DNA of 64,000 bases, from assembly GCA_963663615.1 (NCBI GenBank), contig OY760517.1:2046001-2110000 (forward strand). Direction: 5' to 3'. Each line of letters opens with the position of its first letter. Position 1 is the first letter of the stretch. This DNA is from G963663615 sp963663615 (GTDB lineage Bacteria > Bacteroidota > Ignavibacteria > Ignavibacteriales > Melioribacteraceae). The notes beneath the pieces are model-generated. The model made no database searches, was not told where the DNA came from, and saw only the letters and a program-made list of their open reading frames with translations. This document shows, piece by piece, positions 16,336-24,688 of the stretch. The translations under genes and the position numbers were made by a program.

Positions 16336-17273
16336 ATAAACTAATTGATGAAATTATTAAGGGCAACAAACGTGCTGTTTCAAGGGCAATAACTATAATT
16401 GAAAATAGCGTGGATGATGCAAGAGAAATCATCAATAAAATATACCCCAACACCGGTAATGCCCTTCGTATTGGAATTACTGGTCCACCAGGTGCGGGTA
16501 AATCAACCTTAACAAATCACCTGGCATCTCTACTTTCCAATGATGGCAGCAAAACAGGTATTTTGGCTGTTGATCCTACCAGTCCATTTTCCGGTGGTGC
16601 ATTACTCGGTGATCGTGTACGCATGAATGATATCGGAATGAATCAAAATATTCTTATAAGAAGCATGGCAACTCGCGGAAGTTTGGGTGGACTTTCAACC
16701 AAGGCTATAGATGCAGCCGATATTGTGGATGCAGCCGGATATAAAAACATTATTTTTGAAACGGTTGGTGTTGGACAATCCGAGCTGGACATACTAAATG
16801 CGTCTGATATAGTGATAGTTATTCTCGTCCCCGAATCAGGAGATTCAATTCAGGCTATGAAAGCAGGTTTAATGGAAATTGCCGATTTATTTGTTCTGAA
16901 TAAATGTGACCGACCCGGTGCCGATTCCGCATATAATGCTCTTAAAACTATCCTCTCTCTTCGTTACCATGATGAAAAAACCTGGATGATACCTGTATTG
17001 AAAACTATTGCATCTTCAAAGCAGGGTCTTGATGAATTGTCAGTCGCAATAAATCAATTCATCGAACATCAGAACAAATTTGGTTTATTTTCCAAACGCA
17101 GGAAGAATAATTTTATTACCCGAATAAAAAATATAGTAGAGAAAGATATTTCGCATAACCTTTGGGAAAATATTAACCTTAATACAATGGTTAGTAATTC
17201 AGAAAACAACTCACCATTTGTAATTGCCAGAAGCATTACATCAAACCTCAATAAAAAAGATTTACATATTTAA
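16332..17273 (+). CDS. meaB: MeaB/ArgK-type G3E GTPase
   Basis: A 313-residue P-loop GTPase of the MeaB family, the chaperone that protects and reloads adenosylcobalamin-dependent methylmalonyl-CoA mutase. Walker A GPPGAGKST is at 51-59, followed by VDPTSPFSGGALLGDRVRM, ETVGVGQSE and NKCDRPGAD (guanine specificity, N/TKxD type), all hallmark segments of the family. No mutase gene is in the window, but the acyl-CoA dehydrogenase and carboxylase subunit downstream belong to the same kind of branched-chain/propionate metabolism. Confidence 0.93.
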   Translation: MNKLIDEIIKGNKRAVSRAITIIENSVDDAREIINKIYPNTGNALRIGITGPPGAGKSTLTNHLASLLSNDGSKTGILAVDPTSPFSGGALLGDRVRMNDIGMNQNILIRSMATRGSLGGLSTKAIDAADIVDAAGYKNIIFETVGVGQSELDILNASDIVIVILVPESGDSIQAMKAGLMEIADLFVLNKCDRPGADSAYNALKTILSLRYHDEKTWMIPVLKTIASSKQGLDELSVAINQFIEHQNKFGLFSKRRKNNFITRIKNIVEKDISHNLWENINLNTMVSNSENNSPFVIARSITSNLNKKDLHI

Positions 17274-17292
17274 AACTTTACGCCCATTTTTC

Positions 17293-17329
17293 TGGTTATT
17301 GTAATAGTGTCTCCCCGGCACAGTAACCA
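17293..17329 (+). terminator. Imperfect stem-loop between meaB and the acyl-CoA dehydrogenase gene
   Basis: TGGTTATTG at 17293-17301 pairs with CAGTAACCA at 17321-17329 with one wobble, and GTGTC/GGCAC forms an inner stem around a TCCCC loop. A short run of five T follows (AAATTTTT). The stem is asymmetrical, so it could be a weak terminator or an attenuating structure in the 76-bp gap. Confidence 0.3.
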
Positions 17330-17349
17330 TAAATTTTTAAGGGTCATAA

Positions 17350-18528
17350 ATGCAAAATACAGATGAAATATATCCTCATGGTATTAGTCTTACAGAAGAC
17401 CAATCAATGATAGTTGATACAATACGCGAGTTTGCCAATTCAAAAATTAAACCTCATATAATGCATTATGATGAAAAGCAGTTATTCCCCATGGATATAA
17501 TGCAAGAGCTTGGTCAATTGGGTTTTATGGGTATCCTTGTGCCTGAGGAATATGGAGGTTCACAACTTGGCTATACTGAGTATGCTTTAATAATTGAGGA
17601 GCTTGCCAAAGTTGATCCTTCAATTGCACTGTCCGTTGCTGCTCACAATGGTTTGTGTACTAATCATATAAATCTTTTTGGAAACGAAACTCAAAAGAAT
17701 AAATATCTTACCGATTTGGCTGGTGGCAAAGTAATTGGTGCCTGGGGTTTAACAGAACCTGGCTCAGGTAGTGATGCTATTGCAATGTCAACAACCGCAA
17801 AAAAAGATGGTAACGATTACGTACTAAATGGTACAAAAACATTTATTACTCATGGTGGAGTTGGCGAAACAGCAGTTATTATGGCAGTAACTAACAGAGA
17901 AGATAGAAAAAACGGAATATCCGCATTTATTGTTGAAAAAGGCACACCCGGATTTATAACCGCTAAAAAAGAGAATAAACTGGGTATGCGTGCCAGCGAA
18001 ACAACTCAACTAATCTTTGATAATTGCAGAATACCTGCTGAAAATATGCTCGGTGCTGAGGGTGAAGGTTTTAAACAGGCAATGAAAATTCTTGAGGGTG
18101 GCAGGATTTCAATTGCGGCATTAAGTGTCGGACTCGCACAAGGGTGTCTGGATAGCTCCCTGCAATATTCTTCGGAACGTAAACAATTCAATAAAGCAAT
18201 TAACCAGTTTCAGGGAATACAATTTAAGTTATCTGATATGGCAACAGAAGTTGAAGCCGCACGTTTAATGACTTACAAAGCCGCCTACCTAAAAGATTCA
18301 GGTAAAGATTGCAGACATGAAGCTGCAATGGCTAAACTCTTCTCAAGTGAAATTGCGACCAAAGCTGCAAATGAGGCTGTCCAAATATTCGGCGGATATG
18401 GTTTCGTTAAGGATTATCCGGTTGAAAAGTTTTACCGCGATGTTAAATTGTTAACCATAGGTGAAGGTACATCCGAAGTTCAAAAAATTGTAATTGCCAA
18501 AAATCTTGCTAATAACCTGAATAACTAA
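17350..18528 (+). CDS. Acyl-CoA dehydrogenase
   Basis: A 392-residue FAD-dependent acyl-CoA dehydrogenase. The flavin/CoA signature GAWGLTEPGSGSD lies about residues 135-147, the C-terminal helix-domain signature FGGYGFVKDYPVEKFYRD is present, and the likely catalytic base is E372 in IGEGTSEVQ, the position used in short- and medium-chain enzymes. Substrate chain length cannot be read from sequence. It lies one base upstream of the carboxyltransferase gene, which favours branched-chain acyl-CoA (for example isovaleryl-CoA) breakdown; that is inferred from context. Confidence 0.93.
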   Translation: MQNTDEIYPHGISLTEDQSMIVDTIREFANSKIKPHIMHYDEKQLFPMDIMQELGQLGFMGILVPEEYGGSQLGYTEYALIIEELAKVDPSIALSVAAHNGLCTNHINLFGNETQKNKYLTDLAGGKVIGAWGLTEPGSGSDAIAMSTTAKKDGNDYVLNGTKTFITHGGVGETAVIMAVTNREDRKNGISAFIVEKGTPGFITAKKENKLGMRASETTQLIFDNCRIPAENMLGAEGEGFKQAMKILEGGRISIAALSVGLAQGCLDSSLQYSSERKQFNKAINQFQGIQFKLSDMATEVEAARLMTYKAAYLKDSGKDCRHEAAMAKLFSSEIATKAANEAVQIFGGYGFVKDYPVEKFYRDVKLLTIGEGTSEVQKIVIAKNLANNLNN

Positions 18529-18529
18529 T

Positions 18530-20185
18530 ATGACTAAAATTGGATCTGACATAACTACACATACTACCTTTGCTGAAAATGAGGATAAATATAAAAACCT
18601 GGTAAGAATACTTAACTCCAAACGAGATAAAATTAAACTTGGAGGTGGTGAAAATAATATTGAACGCCAGCATAAAAAAGGAAAACTTACCGCTCGCGAA
18701 AGAATATCTCTTCTTGTTGACTCCGATAATTCCTTCACTGAGTTAAATACATTTTGCGGTTATGAAATGTATCCTGAACATGGTGGTGCACCGGGTGGCG
18801 GTACGGTGTTTGGCATTGGTAAAATTCATGGAATGGATCATGTAATAATTGCAAATGATGCAACTGTAAAAGCTGGTGCATGGTTTCCCATTACGGCAAA
18901 GAAAAATTTGCGTGCACAGGAAATAGCAATTGAGAACAACCTGCCAATTGTTTATCTGGTGGATAGTGCTGGTGTATATTTACCACTTCAGGAAGACATT
19001 TTCCCTGACAAGGAACATTTTGGCAGAATATTCCGTAATAACGCTAAAATATCGGCGATGGGTATTCATCAAATAGCTGCTATAATGGGTCCGTGTGTTG
19101 CAGGTGGTGCGTACCTACCTATAATGAGCGACGAAACAATAATTGTAAAAGGTGAAGGTTCTGTTTTTCTCGCCGGTTCACACCTAGTTAAAGCTGCTAT
19201 TGGTGAAGTAATTGATAACGATTCTCTCGGTGGTGCCGAAGTACAAAGTAATCTTTCCGGAGTGACTGACTATCTTGTTGAAAGCGACAAAGAAGCTATC
19301 GAAAAGATTCGTAATCTGGTTGAGATGAAAATGGCTGGTAATAAAGCCAACTTTAACAGAATTAAACCATCACCATCTAACTTTCCCGAAAATGAAATAT
19401 ACGGACTCCTCCCCTCCGATACTCTCAAACCGTATAATATGCATGAACTGATAGCACGAATTGTTGATAATTCCGATTTTGATGAATATAAGGCAGGCTA
19501 TGGTAAAACAATCATTACCGGTTATGCCAGAATAGATGGTTGGTCGGTTGGTGTAGTTGCAAACCAGAGAAGTATTACAAAATCAGCTAAGGGTGAAATG
19601 CAAATAGGCGGTGTAATTTATTCTGATAGTGCCGATAAAGCTGCACGTTTTATCATGAATTGCAACCAGAAAAAAATCCCGCTCCTCTTTCTTCAGGATG
19701 TTACCGGTTTTATGGTTGGCAGCAAAGCAGAACATGGTGGTATTATCAAGGATGGTGCAAAAATGGTTAATGCCGTTGCAAACAGCACTGTTCCAAAAAT
19801 CACTATTATTATCGGCAATAGCTACGGTGCCGGTAACTATGCAATGTGCGGTAAAGCTTACGATCCGAGGTTTATTTATGCCTACCCTAATGCAAAAATT
19901 GCTGTTATGGGGGGTGACCAAGCAAGCAGTGTTTTACTCGATATAAAAGTTAAACAATTAGCCAAACAGGGTGAGGAATTTGGAGAAGAACAGAAACAAA
20001 TGCTTCTGGATGATATTAAAGCCAAATATAATAAACACAGCGCCCCCCTTTATGCAGCTGCCCGCTTGTGGATAGATGAAATAATAGACCCGGCTAAAAC
20101 CCGTGAATATATTTCGCGTTCAATAGAATATGCAAACAATAATCCTGTAATAGAAAAATTCAATGTTGGTGTTATCCAGACTTAG
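18530..20185 (+). CDS. Acyl-CoA carboxylase beta (carboxyltransferase) subunit, methylcrotonyl-type
   Basis: A 551-residue biotin-dependent carboxyltransferase of crotonase-like fold. Segments such as FPDKEHFGRIFRNNAKIS, GPCVAGGAYLPIMSDE and FLAGSHLVKAAIGE match the methylcrotonyl-CoA carboxylase beta pattern more closely than the propionyl-CoA type. The C-terminal half has the expected oxyanion-hole glycines (NSYGAGNYAMCGKAYDPRF). The partner alpha subunit with biotin carboxylase and biotin carrier is not in the window. It follows the acyl-CoA dehydrogenase by one base, as in leucine-degradation clusters. Confidence 0.88.
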   Translation: MTKIGSDITTHTTFAENEDKYKNLVRILNSKRDKIKLGGGENNIERQHKKGKLTARERISLLVDSDNSFTELNTFCGYEMYPEHGGAPGGGTVFGIGKIHGMDHVIIANDATVKAGAWFPITAKKNLRAQEIAIENNLPIVYLVDSAGVYLPLQEDIFPDKEHFGRIFRNNAKISAMGIHQIAAIMGPCVAGGAYLPIMSDETIIVKGEGSVFLAGSHLVKAAIGEVIDNDSLGGAEVQSNLSGVTDYLVESDKEAIEKIRNLVEMKMAGNKANFNRIKPSPSNFPENEIYGLLPSDTLKPYNMHELIARIVDNSDFDEYKAGYGKTIITGYARIDGWSVGVVANQRSITKSAKGEMQIGGVIYSDSADKAARFIMNCNQKKIPLLFLQDVTGFMVGSKAEHGGIIKDGAKMVNAVANSTVPKITIIIGNSYGAGNYAMCGKAYDPRFIYAYPNAKIAVMGGDQASSVLLDIKVKQLAKQGEEFGEEQKQMLLDDIKAKYNKHSAPLYAAARLWIDEIIDPAKTREYISRSIEYANNNPVIEKFNVGVIQT

Positions 20186-20250
20186 GAGAATTTTTTAGAC
20201 ATTTATTTTTCAATCTCTTAAATTTGTGTATAACAAATTTTTAGAGCGAT

Positions 20251-21489
20251 ATGATTAAAAGATTTTCCCTGTACGGATTCCTCAAGAATCAAAGATATTT
20301 TGAGCCTTTTCTACTGCTTTATTTTCTGGAACTTGGATTAAGCTATTCACAAATTGGTATTCTGGTTGCCATCAGGGAAATTTTCCTTAATATTGCCGAA
20401 ATACCAAGCGGTGCATTAGCTGATGTTTACGGCAGAAGGAAAAGTCTGATCTTTTCGTTTTCATCCTATATAATATCCTTCGTCATTTTCGGATTTAGTA
20501 ATTCATTTTTAACACTTGTACCGGCAATGCTCTTTTTTGCAATTGGAGATGCTTTCCGCACTGGAACACACAAAGCAATGATATTTACATGGTTAAGAAG
20601 TGAAGGTAGAATTGATGACAAAAACAAGGTTTACGGATATACTCGCTCATGGTCAAAATTAGGTTCAGCCTTATCAATTGTTATTGCAACTGCAATACTA
20701 CTAATTAAACCTGAATACAAACTCGTATTCTTCTTCTCAATTATTCCTTACATACTTGGCATAATTAACTTTTTGGGTTACCCAAAAGTTGTTGACGGAA
20801 ACGGAGACCGTAATACTGATCTGAAAGGTTTAATTCAGCATCTTTATACTAGTTTTAAATTTTCATACAAAACAACATCTGTAAGGCGACTAATTATTGA
20901 AAGTATGGGATTCGAGGGTTTATTCAAGGCAGTAAAGGAATACATACAACCGGTTATTCAGAATATGGCTCTCGCAACTTCGGCTTTTCTTACTCTCTCA
21001 GCACAAGATAAGGAAACAGTGGGTATCGGTATCATTTACTTTATTCTTTCACTATTATCAGCAGTTGCCAGCAGAAATTCGCATAAGATAAAGGAGAAAG
21101 CCGGAGATGAAGAAAAAGCTTCAAAATTGATTCTGATTGCAGCTTTTGTAATCTACGCGGCACTTGTGCCACTGTTCTATTACAAAATGTATATTCCTGC
21201 TGTAGGATTATTTGTTTTACTTAATATTATACAGAATTTTTGGCGTCCTATTCTTATTTCAAGATTTGACAATTATTCAGATGAATCAAAAGGAGCAACC
21301 ATTCTTTCAATAGAAAGCCAGTCAAAAACGCTTGCAACTACCATTTTTGCTCCACTTATTGGGTATTCAATAGATTTCGTTAAGCACAACAATTATGGTG
21401 GTGAGTTCTGGACAATAGGTCTTTTTGGGGCGTTAATAAGTTTTGCTTTAATTGCTACTGCTAAAGGTAATAAATCCAGAACAACTTAA
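20251..21489 (+). CDS. MFS transporter
   Basis: A 412-residue major facilitator protein with about 12 predicted helices. The loop 2-3 signature is GALADVYGRRKSL (motif A, GxLaDrxGRkxxL) near residues 51-63. The opening FLKNQRYFEPFLLLYFLELGLSYSQIGIL region resembles the drug/sugar-antiporter-like MFS group common in this phylum. Substrate unknown. A TAAATTTG sequence at 20219-20226, matching the TAnnTTTG box, lies 24 bp upstream of the start, so the gene may have its own promoter. Confidence 0.85.
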   Translation: MIKRFSLYGFLKNQRYFEPFLLLYFLELGLSYSQIGILVAIREIFLNIAEIPSGALADVYGRRKSLIFSFSSYIISFVIFGFSNSFLTLVPAMLFFAIGDAFRTGTHKAMIFTWLRSEGRIDDKNKVYGYTRSWSKLGSALSIVIATAILLIKPEYKLVFFFSIIPYILGIINFLGYPKVVDGNGDRNTDLKGLIQHLYTSFKFSYKTTSVRRLIIESMGFEGLFKAVKEYIQPVIQNMALATSAFLTLSAQDKETVGIGIIYFILSLLSAVASRNSHKIKEKAGDEEKASKLILIAAFVIYAALVPLFYYKMYIPAVGLFVLLNIIQNFWRPILISRFDNYSDESKGATILSIESQSKTLATTIFAPLIGYSIDFVKHNNYGGEFWTIGLFGALISFALIATAKGNKSRTT

Positions 21490-21513
21490 ATATTATGGAG
21501 AATTTTAATACTA

Positions 21514-22293
21514 ATGAAAAGAATAACTTTAGCATTACTTTTAGTTTTAGTTCTGATAGGATTGACAAACTGTAACTCGAACCAGGAAATAACCAAATGG
21601 TCCAAGCTATTTGAGAAAAATAATGTAACCGGTACTTTTGTATTAAAAAATTTAGGCACCGGTAAAACATTAGTTTACAACAGGGAAAGAAGCAAAAAAG
21701 GTTTTGTACCCGCTTCAACATTCAAAATCCTGAATTCAATGATAGCGTTACAAACTTCTTCAATTGCAAGCGTTGACGATACAATTAAATGGGACGGAGT
21801 AGTTAGAGATTATGATAAGTGGAATAAAGACCATACCATGCGTACTGCTTTTCCGGTTTCATGTGTTTGGTTTTATCAGGAATTAGCCAGACGAATTGGC
21901 AAAGAAAAAATGCAAAAATGGGTTACAAATTCAAATTACGGGAATAAAAATATCGAAGATAAAATCGATTCATTTTGGCTGGATGGCAAACTCGCAATTT
22001 CTGCAACTGAACAAATTGAATTTCTTGAAAAGCTTGTAAATAATGATTTACCCTTCGATAAAAGTATAATAGCTACGGTAAAAGAGATTATGATAACTGA
22101 TTCGACAGACCATTATGTAATTCACTCAAAAACTGGTTGGAGTATGAATATTGGATGGAATGTTGGTTACATCAATACTAAAAACAATGTTTGGGTATTT
22201 GCGTTAAATATTGATCTGAATGATATAAAAATGGCTAATAAAAGAAAAATGTTAACTTATGATATTCTAAAAGAACAGAATATAATTGATTAA
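21514..22293 (+). CDS. Class D (OXA-type) beta-lactamase homologue, lipoprotein
   Basis: A 259-residue serine beta-lactamase fold protein with all class D motifs: S68-T-F-K71 (SxxK, carbamylated Lys position), S116-C-V118 (SxV), Y142-G-N144, W154 in the DSFWLDGKL stretch and K206-T-G208. The N-terminus (LVLIGLTNC, Cys20) is a lipobox, so the mature enzyme should be a membrane-anchored lipoprotein. GGAG about 15 bases upstream of the ATG serves as ribosome-binding site. It ends 88 bp from the PBP1C gene on the opposite strand. It could be a true beta-lactamase or a BlaR-like penicillin-binding sensor without a transducer; activity is not testable from sequence. Confidence 0.9.
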   Translation: MKRITLALLLVLVLIGLTNCNSNQEITKWSKLFEKNNVTGTFVLKNLGTGKTLVYNRERSKKGFVPASTFKILNSMIALQTSSIASVDDTIKWDGVVRDYDKWNKDHTMRTAFPVSCVWFYQELARRIGKEKMQKWVTNSNYGNKNIEDKIDSFWLDGKLAISATEQIEFLEKLVNNDLPFDKSIIATVKEIMITDSTDHYVIHSKTGWSMNIGWNVGYINTKNNVWVFALNIDLNDIKMANKRKMLTYDILKEQNIID

Positions 22294-22381
22294 ACGATTC
22301 CAACAATATTAGTTTTCATATCTTTACTGTTTTTTGAAATCGGATTTTATTGAATTGTACTACTATGCTTTTGGGTTTAGT

Positions 22382-24688
22382 TTAGTAATAATTTATTTTT
22401 ATTTTAATCTCATCGTATCTTCCCCTGTCATCAATACACCTTATGAGATATTCATCTTCTGTTGGTTCAAAAAAGAGTTTTTCACTAAGTGTTGAATTAG
22501 CAAAATGTTTACCATTCAGATACCAATAAATCTTTGTTACTCCACCTTCTGCAATTGCTTCAAGAAGTATTTTTTGCTTTTTTGTTTTATCAATGTAGTA
22601 TTCGTATCCTTCCTGCGGGGAATTGATTACAAGTTTTCCATCACCCATAACCGAAGGACACGTTGGTTCATGTGGTATGGATTTAACTGATTCCCCGTTT
22701 CTGGTTTTCCATTGTATTATTTCCGGTGGATACTCTTTTATCACTATCTTCTTATAACCACTTTCCGGTAAGCACTCAGTACAATACTGAACTGATTCTG
22801 TACTATCAACATATATTTCTTTTTCCAATTTGCACACATTATTAAGAGTAACATTTTTTATAAAATAATCCGATTCTGTACTGCTACAAAATTCGCCCGG
22901 TTTTTCACCGGAGTATGAGCAAACTATTCTTGTATCCAATCCATCAGGTATTTCCGGAATTCCGGATTTATTTCCATAGTCAGCAAAATTGAATATTTCG
23001 AATAGTAAAGGCACTGCAATTTCGGCTCCATTAAGATATGGTGATCCTTCACCGCTAAAATTACCCAGCCATACACCAATGGTATAATTGCTATTAAAAC
23101 CAATAGCCCATGCGTCGCGTTTACCATAAGAGGTACCTGTTTTCCAAGCAAATAGTGGTAGTCCGGAGTTTTCATTAAACTGTGTATTAACTCCCGCCCT
23201 CTCATACGAGCTTAAAATATCGAAAACAAGGTATGATGATTCGGCTGAAAATATTTCTGACACACGGGAGTTTTCGCCTATTTTGTAAAACGGTTCAATC
23301 ATTTTGCCTTTATTGCCAAATGCCGAATATGCCCTCACCAGTTCAAATAAAGATGTTCCGCATCCTCCAAGTATAAGTGAAAGCCCTAACTCGTTTCGCT
23401 TTTCAGTTATGGTACTAAATCCCATTCTCTCAAGGCTATTAATAAAGTTCTGATCCCCCATACGGTTCAACAATCTAACAGCAGGAATATTTAGCGAATT
23501 TAATAATGCAAATCTTACAGTAATCCAACCATTAAATTTGTTTTCATAATTAACAGGTGAATAACCTGCGAAATCAGTTGGTACATCCAGCAGTTTCCGT
23601 TTCGGGGTGATTATTCCCTTATCAAATGCTCTTGCATACAAAAATGGTTTTAATGCTGAACCAGGTGATCTAATTGCATAGACACCATCAACTTGCCCAC
23701 TGCTCAAATTATCATTAAAATCCTGAGAACCACAATATACTTCAATTGCTCCTGTTTTGTTATTAAGAACAATTAAAGATCCGTTTGAAATATCTTTTGA
23801 CTTCTGCCTCAATACATATTTTTTTAGTAATGTTTCAGCTATTTTTTGCTTTCTGAAATCAATACCAGTCTTAACAATTTTACCATTATACCTGTTCTTA
23901 AGTATTCTTGCCAAATGAGGTATTTCTTTTGGGAATTCATATCGTGCAGAAGTTATTTTTTCTCCTTTTGCATCGGAAATACTTTTATCCTTGAACAGGT
24001 TTCTCTCTAAAAAATTATCTAACCAGAAATTTCTTTTATTAACAAGTACATCCGGATGCCGGTCTATCCTCAAACTGTTTGGATCATTTGGAATAATAGC
24101 CAGACATACACATTGCGAGAGACTCAATTTTTCCGGTGGGCGGTTAAAAAACAAATAGGAAGCAGCTTTTACCCCCTCTACATTTCCCCCATAGGGTAAT
24201 CTTGAAAGATATGCTGCAAGTATATCATCTTTGGAATATCCTAACTCAAGCTGAACAGCTCTTATCATTTCAAGAAACTTGTTAAAATAACTCCGGGTTG
24301 CCGGTTGTTGCATTCTTACCAACTGCATTGTAATTGTTGATGCACCCGAAACTCTCTCACCGGTTGTTACATTTTGCCACAAAGCCCTGAACACGGCTAA
24401 AGGATTAACACCCAAATGATAGTAAAACCATTTATCCTCTTTTGCCAATATTGATTTAATCATTTCCGGAGTTACTTCTTCAATATTGGTTTTAAGTCTC
24501 CATTTATCATCACCCGATAAATAGGCATTAAGTAATTTACCCTGTGATGAATAAATTTCTGTTGAATAGTTCTCCTCTATTTTGTATGGGAATATCCAGT
24601 TGAGAGATAATAAAAAAAGCAGTATCAGAAAAACTGATACTGCAAGTTGTTTTACAAATTTATATTTTCTGAAAATATTACTTCTCAA
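22382..24688 (-). CDS. pbpC: Penicillin-binding protein 1C
   Basis: A 768-residue bifunctional peptidoglycan synthase. One N-terminal membrane anchor (about 13-33) precedes the glycosyltransferase GT51 domain with EDKWFYYHLGVNPLA (catalytic Glu84) and GASTITMQLVRM. The transpeptidase has SALK (S344-K347), SLN (398-400) and KTGT (516-519). A C-terminal BiPBP_C domain (about 670-768) is characteristic of PBP1C. The start overlaps the alpha-2-macroglobulin gene by 11 bp, the same arrangement as yfhM-pbpC in E. coli, where the two are thought to repair and protect the cell wall when the outer membrane is breached. Confidence 0.95.
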   Translation of the reverse strand: MRSNIFRKYKFVKQLAVSVFLILLFLLSLNWIFPYKIEENYSTEIYSSQGKLLNAYLSGDDKWRLKTNIEEVTPEMIKSILAKEDKWFYYHLGVNPLAVFRALWQNVTTGERVSGASTITMQLVRMQQPATRSYFNKFLEMIRAVQLELGYSKDDILAAYLSRLPYGGNVEGVKAASYLFFNRPPEKLSLSQCVCLAIIPNDPNSLRIDRHPDVLVNKRNFWLDNFLERNLFKDKSISDAKGEKITSARYEFPKEIPHLARILKNRYNGKIVKTGIDFRKQKIAETLLKKYVLRQKSKDISNGSLIVLNNKTGAIEVYCGSQDFNDNLSSGQVDGVYAIRSPGSALKPFLYARAFDKGIITPKRKLLDVPTDFAGYSPVNYENKFNGWITVRFALLNSLNIPAVRLLNRMGDQNFINSLERMGFSTITEKRNELGLSLILGGCGTSLFELVRAYSAFGNKGKMIEPFYKIGENSRVSEIFSAESSYLVFDILSSYERAGVNTQFNENSGLPLFAWKTGTSYGKRDAWAIGFNSNYTIGVWLGNFSGEGSPYLNGAEIAVPLLFEIFNFADYGNKSGIPEIPDGLDTRIVCSYSGEKPGEFCSSTESDYFIKNVTLNNVCKLEKEIYVDSTESVQYCTECLPESGYKKIVIKEYPPEIIQWKTRNGESVKSIPHEPTCPSVMGDGKLVINSPQEGYEYYIDKTKKQKILLEAIAEGGVTKIYWYLNGKHFANSTLSEKLFFEPTEDEYLIRCIDDRGRYDEIKIKINYY

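Noticed and set aside
18451..18738. Minus-strand 95-residue frame across the dehydrogenase/carboxylase junction
   Set aside because: It crosses two well-supported genes on the other strand and lacks conserved sequence.
21461..21721. Minus-strand frame opposite the beta-lactamase start
   Set aside because: Low-complexity hydrophobic reading frame, antisense to the lipobox and STFK region of the real gene.
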